A stretch of DNA of 7,028 bases from Thermoproteota archaeon (GTDB lineage: Archaea; Thermoproteota; Thermoprotei_A; Sulfolobales; Desulfurococcaceae). The position numbers were made by a program, and so were the translations under genes. Of this stretch, positions 5,982-7,028 are shown piece after piece (the stretch's first letter is position 1; each line of letters starts with the position of its first letter). The notes below the pieces were generated by a model. It had not been told where the DNA came from. It ran no database searches and worked only from the letters and a program-made list of their open reading frames with translations. Location of the stretch: the NCBI GenBank assembly GCA_013154205.1, contig JAADCY010000047.1, positions 1 to 7,028 on the forward strand, in the 5' to 3' direction.

Positions 5982-6003
5982 GATACCACCGAGGAAAATA
6001 TAG

Positions 6004-6011
6004 TTTTAAAA
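6004..6011 (-). promoter_or_regulatory. Possible internal promoter before SBDS
   Basis: In the 53-nt gap between psmA and SBDS the minus strand carries CTTTTAAAACTATATTTTCC, which resembles the crenarchaeal TATA consensus. The centre of TTTTAAAA is about 26 nt from the SBDS ATG, so a transcript from here would be essentially leaderless. The ribosome site GGTGGT before the ATG suits read-through from psmA instead. Both may operate; this is inference. Confidence 0.35.
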
Positions 6012-6034
6012 GTAGTCCGATATGGTTATTTATG

Positions 6035-6772
6035 CTATGTTTGTTGAGTCTCAATCTCTTTTAGATATTCTGCGATTTCATCAGTGCTTAATATTTTGAA
6101 TATCTTCGATTTAACATCAATATATCCAATCTCTAGATTCGAAGCCTCGATCTTCTTTTCAAGCGCTTTTATAAGTGCAGAGATACCTATCTTTATGGTT
6201 TCTCGTATAGATACATCGTATTTGTAGTGTTTCTCGAGATACTCTGTTGCCGCATTGCTCTTCGCACCTAAAGCTACTGCATAGTAGCTCATATACCTGC
6301 CACTAGGCTCTGTCATTATCAATTGAGAACCATTCTCATCAACACCTACAAATATAACAGCTACTCCAAATGGCCTAACACCAGCGTGCTGTGTATATGC
6401 CTGTTTAATATCACATATTTGTTTAGCTAGGTATTCAACAGTAATAGGCTCGTCATAATAGAATCTGTGTAGCAGAGCTAATTGGCGTGCATAATCGACA
6501 AGCACTCTGCCATCACTGGCTATTCCCGCAAAGCTGGCTCCGATATGGTCATCAACCTTGAAGATCTTCTGTATAGGTGAAGTATCCATTAACGGCGATA
6601 TCTTTCTTTTCTCAACTATTACGGCAGCCCCTTCTTTGCCTTTAATACCGATCGTAGTCCATCCTTGTCTTACTGCTTCAAACGCGTATTCAACCTGGTA
6701 TAAGCGCCCGTCAGGCGAGAATATTGTTATTGCTCTATCGTATGCTGCTGCGGCTGATATGCCTAGACCCAT
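6035..6772 (-). CDS. psmA: Proteasome subunit alpha
   Basis: Alpha subunit of the archaeal 20S proteasome; seven copies form each outer ring and gate entry to the beta-ring protease chamber in the cytoplasm. The product has 245 aa from ATG 6772. The alpha-type signature YDRAITIFSPDGRLYQVEYA lies at residues 11-30, and this N-terminal gate segment distinguishes it from beta subunits, which have a processed active threonine. K69 in SPIQKIF aligns with the lysine of the Thermoplasma alpha pocket that binds the C-terminal HbYX tails of regulatory ATPases. GIASDGRVLVDYARQ (about 83-97) is also typical. A TTG at 6787 would add 5 residues, but family N-termini are short and GAGGG lies 8 nt before ATG 6772. 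It is the first gene of the operon; a 53-nt gap precedes SBDS. Confidence 0.97.
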   Translation of the reverse strand: MGLGISAAAAYDRAITIFSPDGRLYQVEYAFEAVRQGWTTIGIKGKEGAAVIVEKRKISPLMDTSPIQKIFKVDDHIGASFAGIASDGRVLVDYARQLALLHRFYYDEPITVEYLAKQICDIKQAYTQHAGVRPFGVAVIFVGVDENGSQLIMTEPSGRYMSYYAVALGAKSNAATEYLEKHYKYDVSIRETIKIGISALIKALEKKIEASNLEIGYIDVKSKIFKILSTDEIAEYLKEIETQQT

Positions 6773-6784
6773 GAAAGCATCCCT

Positions 6785-6803
6785 CAATATTAAAATATTA
6801 TTC
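6785..6803 (-). promoter_or_regulatory. Promoter region of the psmA-led operon
   Basis: The minus strand reads GAATAATATTTTAATATTG, a very AT-rich TATA-like stretch whose upstream part is centred about 26 nt before ATG 6772. Transcription would then start at or close to the ATG. A second TATA-like block at 6832-6844 could give a leader of about 40 nt that would use the GAGGG ribosome site. The sequence cannot decide between them. Confidence 0.45.
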
Positions 6804-6805
6804 TA

Positions 6806-6830
6806 CCTCTAAACCCTAATGTTTTAGAGG
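6806..6830. repeat. Inverted repeat, 8-bp perfect stem with 9-nt loop
   Basis: CCTCTAAA at 6806-6813 pairs perfectly with TTTAGAGG at 6823-6830. No T-run follows on either strand that would make a clear terminator. It lies centrally between the psmA start and the guide RNA, where a dimeric regulator could bind as an operator, or where it could fold in a psmA leader. Function unknown. Confidence 0.5.
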
Positions 6831-6832
6831 GC

Positions 6833-6844
6833 AATATTAAATTT
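6833..6844 (+). promoter_or_regulatory. TATA-like element before the C/D guide RNA
   Basis: AATATTAAATTT on the plus strand is centred about 25 nt upstream of box C at 6864. It is suitably placed to start transcription a few bases before or at the guide RNA 5' end. The same bases are AT-rich and TATA-like on the minus strand. Confidence 0.4.
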
Positions 6845-6855
6845 GTTACAGGAGC

Positions 6856-6920
6856 ATGTTCCGGTGATGAAGAGTCCGACTCCTGATTCGAGATGAGGAG
6901 ATAACGGGTTCTGAGGACAT
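6856..6920 (+). ncRNA. C/D box sRNA (2'-O-methylation guide)
   Basis: All four boxes are present in order: box C GTGATGA (6864-6870), box D' CTGA (6883-6886), box C' GAGATGA (6890-6896, one mismatch to RTGATGA) and box D CTGA (6911-6914). The guides are 12 nt (AGAGTCCGACTC, 6871-6882) and 14 nt (GGAGATAACGGGTT, 6897-6910), and the D'-C' spacer is 3 nt. These are typical archaeal dimensions. Flanks ATG(t)TCC and GGACAT can pair as the terminal stem with one bulged T. Such RNAs bind L7Ae, Nop5 and fibrillarin and direct methylation of the target base paired 5 nt upstream of box D or D', here a C in GAGTCGGACTCT and a C in AACCCGTTATCTCC. I could not assign the targets; the first complement includes CGGACUCU, reminiscent of a tRNA-Gln(CUG) anticodon arm, a weak suggestion. 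It is convergent with the tRNA-Leu gene. Confidence 0.85.
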
Positions 6921-6941
6921 ATAATGTTTATATAATGTACT

Positions 6942-7028
6942 TGGTGCGGGGGGTGGGATTTGAACCCACGCAGGCCTACGCCAGCGGATCTCCCCCCAGG
7001 TACCTGGACTTAAGTCCGCCCCCTTTGA
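6942..7028 (-). tRNA. tRNA-Leu(UAA), 3' part, intron-containing, CCA encoded
   Basis: The gene runs off the right edge; the acceptor 5' strand and most of the D arm are missing. Read on the minus strand, the visible parts are the D-loop end TCAAAGGGG, anticodon stem GCGGA (7019-7015) with TCCGC (6988-6984), and loop C-T-TAA-G-A with anticodon UAA at 7012-7010. They continue with a long variable arm (GGCGTAGGCC region, 6982-6973), T arm GTGGG-TTCAAAT-CCCAC (6969-6953), acceptor strand CCCCCGC (6952-6946), discriminator A and encoded CCA (6944-6942). The long variable arm, discriminator A and anticodon all indicate leucine (UUA codon). The loop is interrupted by a 19-nt intron. Being GC-rich fits a hyperthermophile. 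Confidence 0.92.
6990..7008 (-). other. Intron of tRNA-Leu(UAA) at position 37/38
   Basis: The 19-nt intron TCCAGGTACCTGGGGGGAG interrupts the anticodon loop after G37 (7009); A38 follows at 6989. A bulge-helix-bulge can be drawn. The 3-nt bulge A36-G37-T holds the 5' cut, and the 3-nt bulge A-G-A38 holds the 3' cut. The central helix pairs C32-T33-T34-A35 with GGGG (6995-6992), giving one Watson-Crick pair, two G-U pairs and one mismatch. The inner stem is CCAG (7007-7004) with CTGG (6999-6996) over loop GTAC. A one-base shift of the intron gives the same mature tRNA. The weak central helix makes this a relaxed substrate for the splicing endonuclease. Confidence 0.8.

Larger units (their letters stand above)
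6785..6841. repeat. Direct repeat CAATATTAAA, two exact copies (6785-6794 and 6832-6841)
   Basis: Ten bases are repeated exactly at a distance of 47 bp, one copy on each side of the hairpin at 6806-6830. Each contains the palindrome AATATT and is TATA-like on both strands. The left copy lies by the psmA start; the right copy is about 25 nt before the guide RNA. They may be the core promoters of the two divergent units, or chance similarity in AT-rich DNA. Confidence 0.5.

Noticed and set aside
6773..6787. N-terminal extension of PsmA from TTG 6787
   Set aside because: Archaeal alpha subunits have a short N-terminal gate segment. TTG has no ribosome site, and it lies within the putative promoter, while ATG 6772 has GAGGG 8 nt upstream.
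6806..6830. Inverted repeat as a transcription terminator
   Set aside because: No T-run follows the hairpin on either strand. It lies upstream of both flanking units, so there is no transcript for it to end.
1..7028. CRISPR array, insertion sequence, integrase or defence system
   Set aside because: No repeated spacers, terminal inverted repeats, transposase motifs or anomalous composition were seen. The region is compact housekeeping DNA, apart from the tRNA, which shows no attachment-site duplication in the window.

Overview
The window is a hyperthermophilic crenarchaeal genome segment, most like Desulfurococcales. Evidence for this: archaeal-only gene content (exosome, KEOPS Pcc1, prefoldin, archaeal proteasome alpha), moderate-to-low GC in protein genes beside a very GC-rich tRNA, codon use dominated by AGA/AGG for Arg and ATA for Ile, crenarchaeal-type TATA elements placed close to start codons, and an intron-containing tRNA-Leu. 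I cannot name the species from the sequence alone.

All protein genes lie on the minus strand and are read from right to left. In transcription order they are psmA (proteasome alpha), SBDS/Sdo1, exosome rrp4, rrp41 and rrp42, ribosomal protein L37Ae, a Brix-domain protein, Pcc1, prefoldin beta, a DUF3194 protein and a DHH-DHHA1 phosphoesterase. This is the archaeal 'exosome superoperon' linking RNA 3' processing and decay, ribosome assembly, protein folding and protein turnover. The distal genes (positions 114-2040) are packed with overlaps of 17, 47, 11 and about 56-65 nt. RpoP, which sits in this cluster in some archaea, is absent. At the left edge (1-48) begins a separate gene whose first 16 residues look like elongation factor 2, behind its own TATA element.

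The right edge (about 6785-7028) is non-coding for protein. It holds the psmA promoter region, a small hairpin and a 10-bp direct repeat. On the plus strand there is a well-formed C/D box guide RNA (about 6856-6920). On the minus strand is the 3' part of a tRNA-Leu(UAA) with a 19-nt intron after position 37 and an encoded CCA; its 5' end lies beyond the window.

Start codons were refined. ATG 6772 for psmA, ATG 3804 for rrp42 and GTG 2915 for L37Ae are favoured over the longest reading frames, from ribosome binding site spacing and family N-termini. Several genes appear to start with TTG (Brix, Pcc1, DUF3194) or GTG (L37Ae, Rrp4). I found no mobile element, CRISPR array, pseudogene or sign of recent transfer. 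The most interesting items are the guide RNA, the relaxed intron structure in the tRNA, the long gene overlaps and the poorly characterised DUF3194 and DHH genes at the end of the operon.
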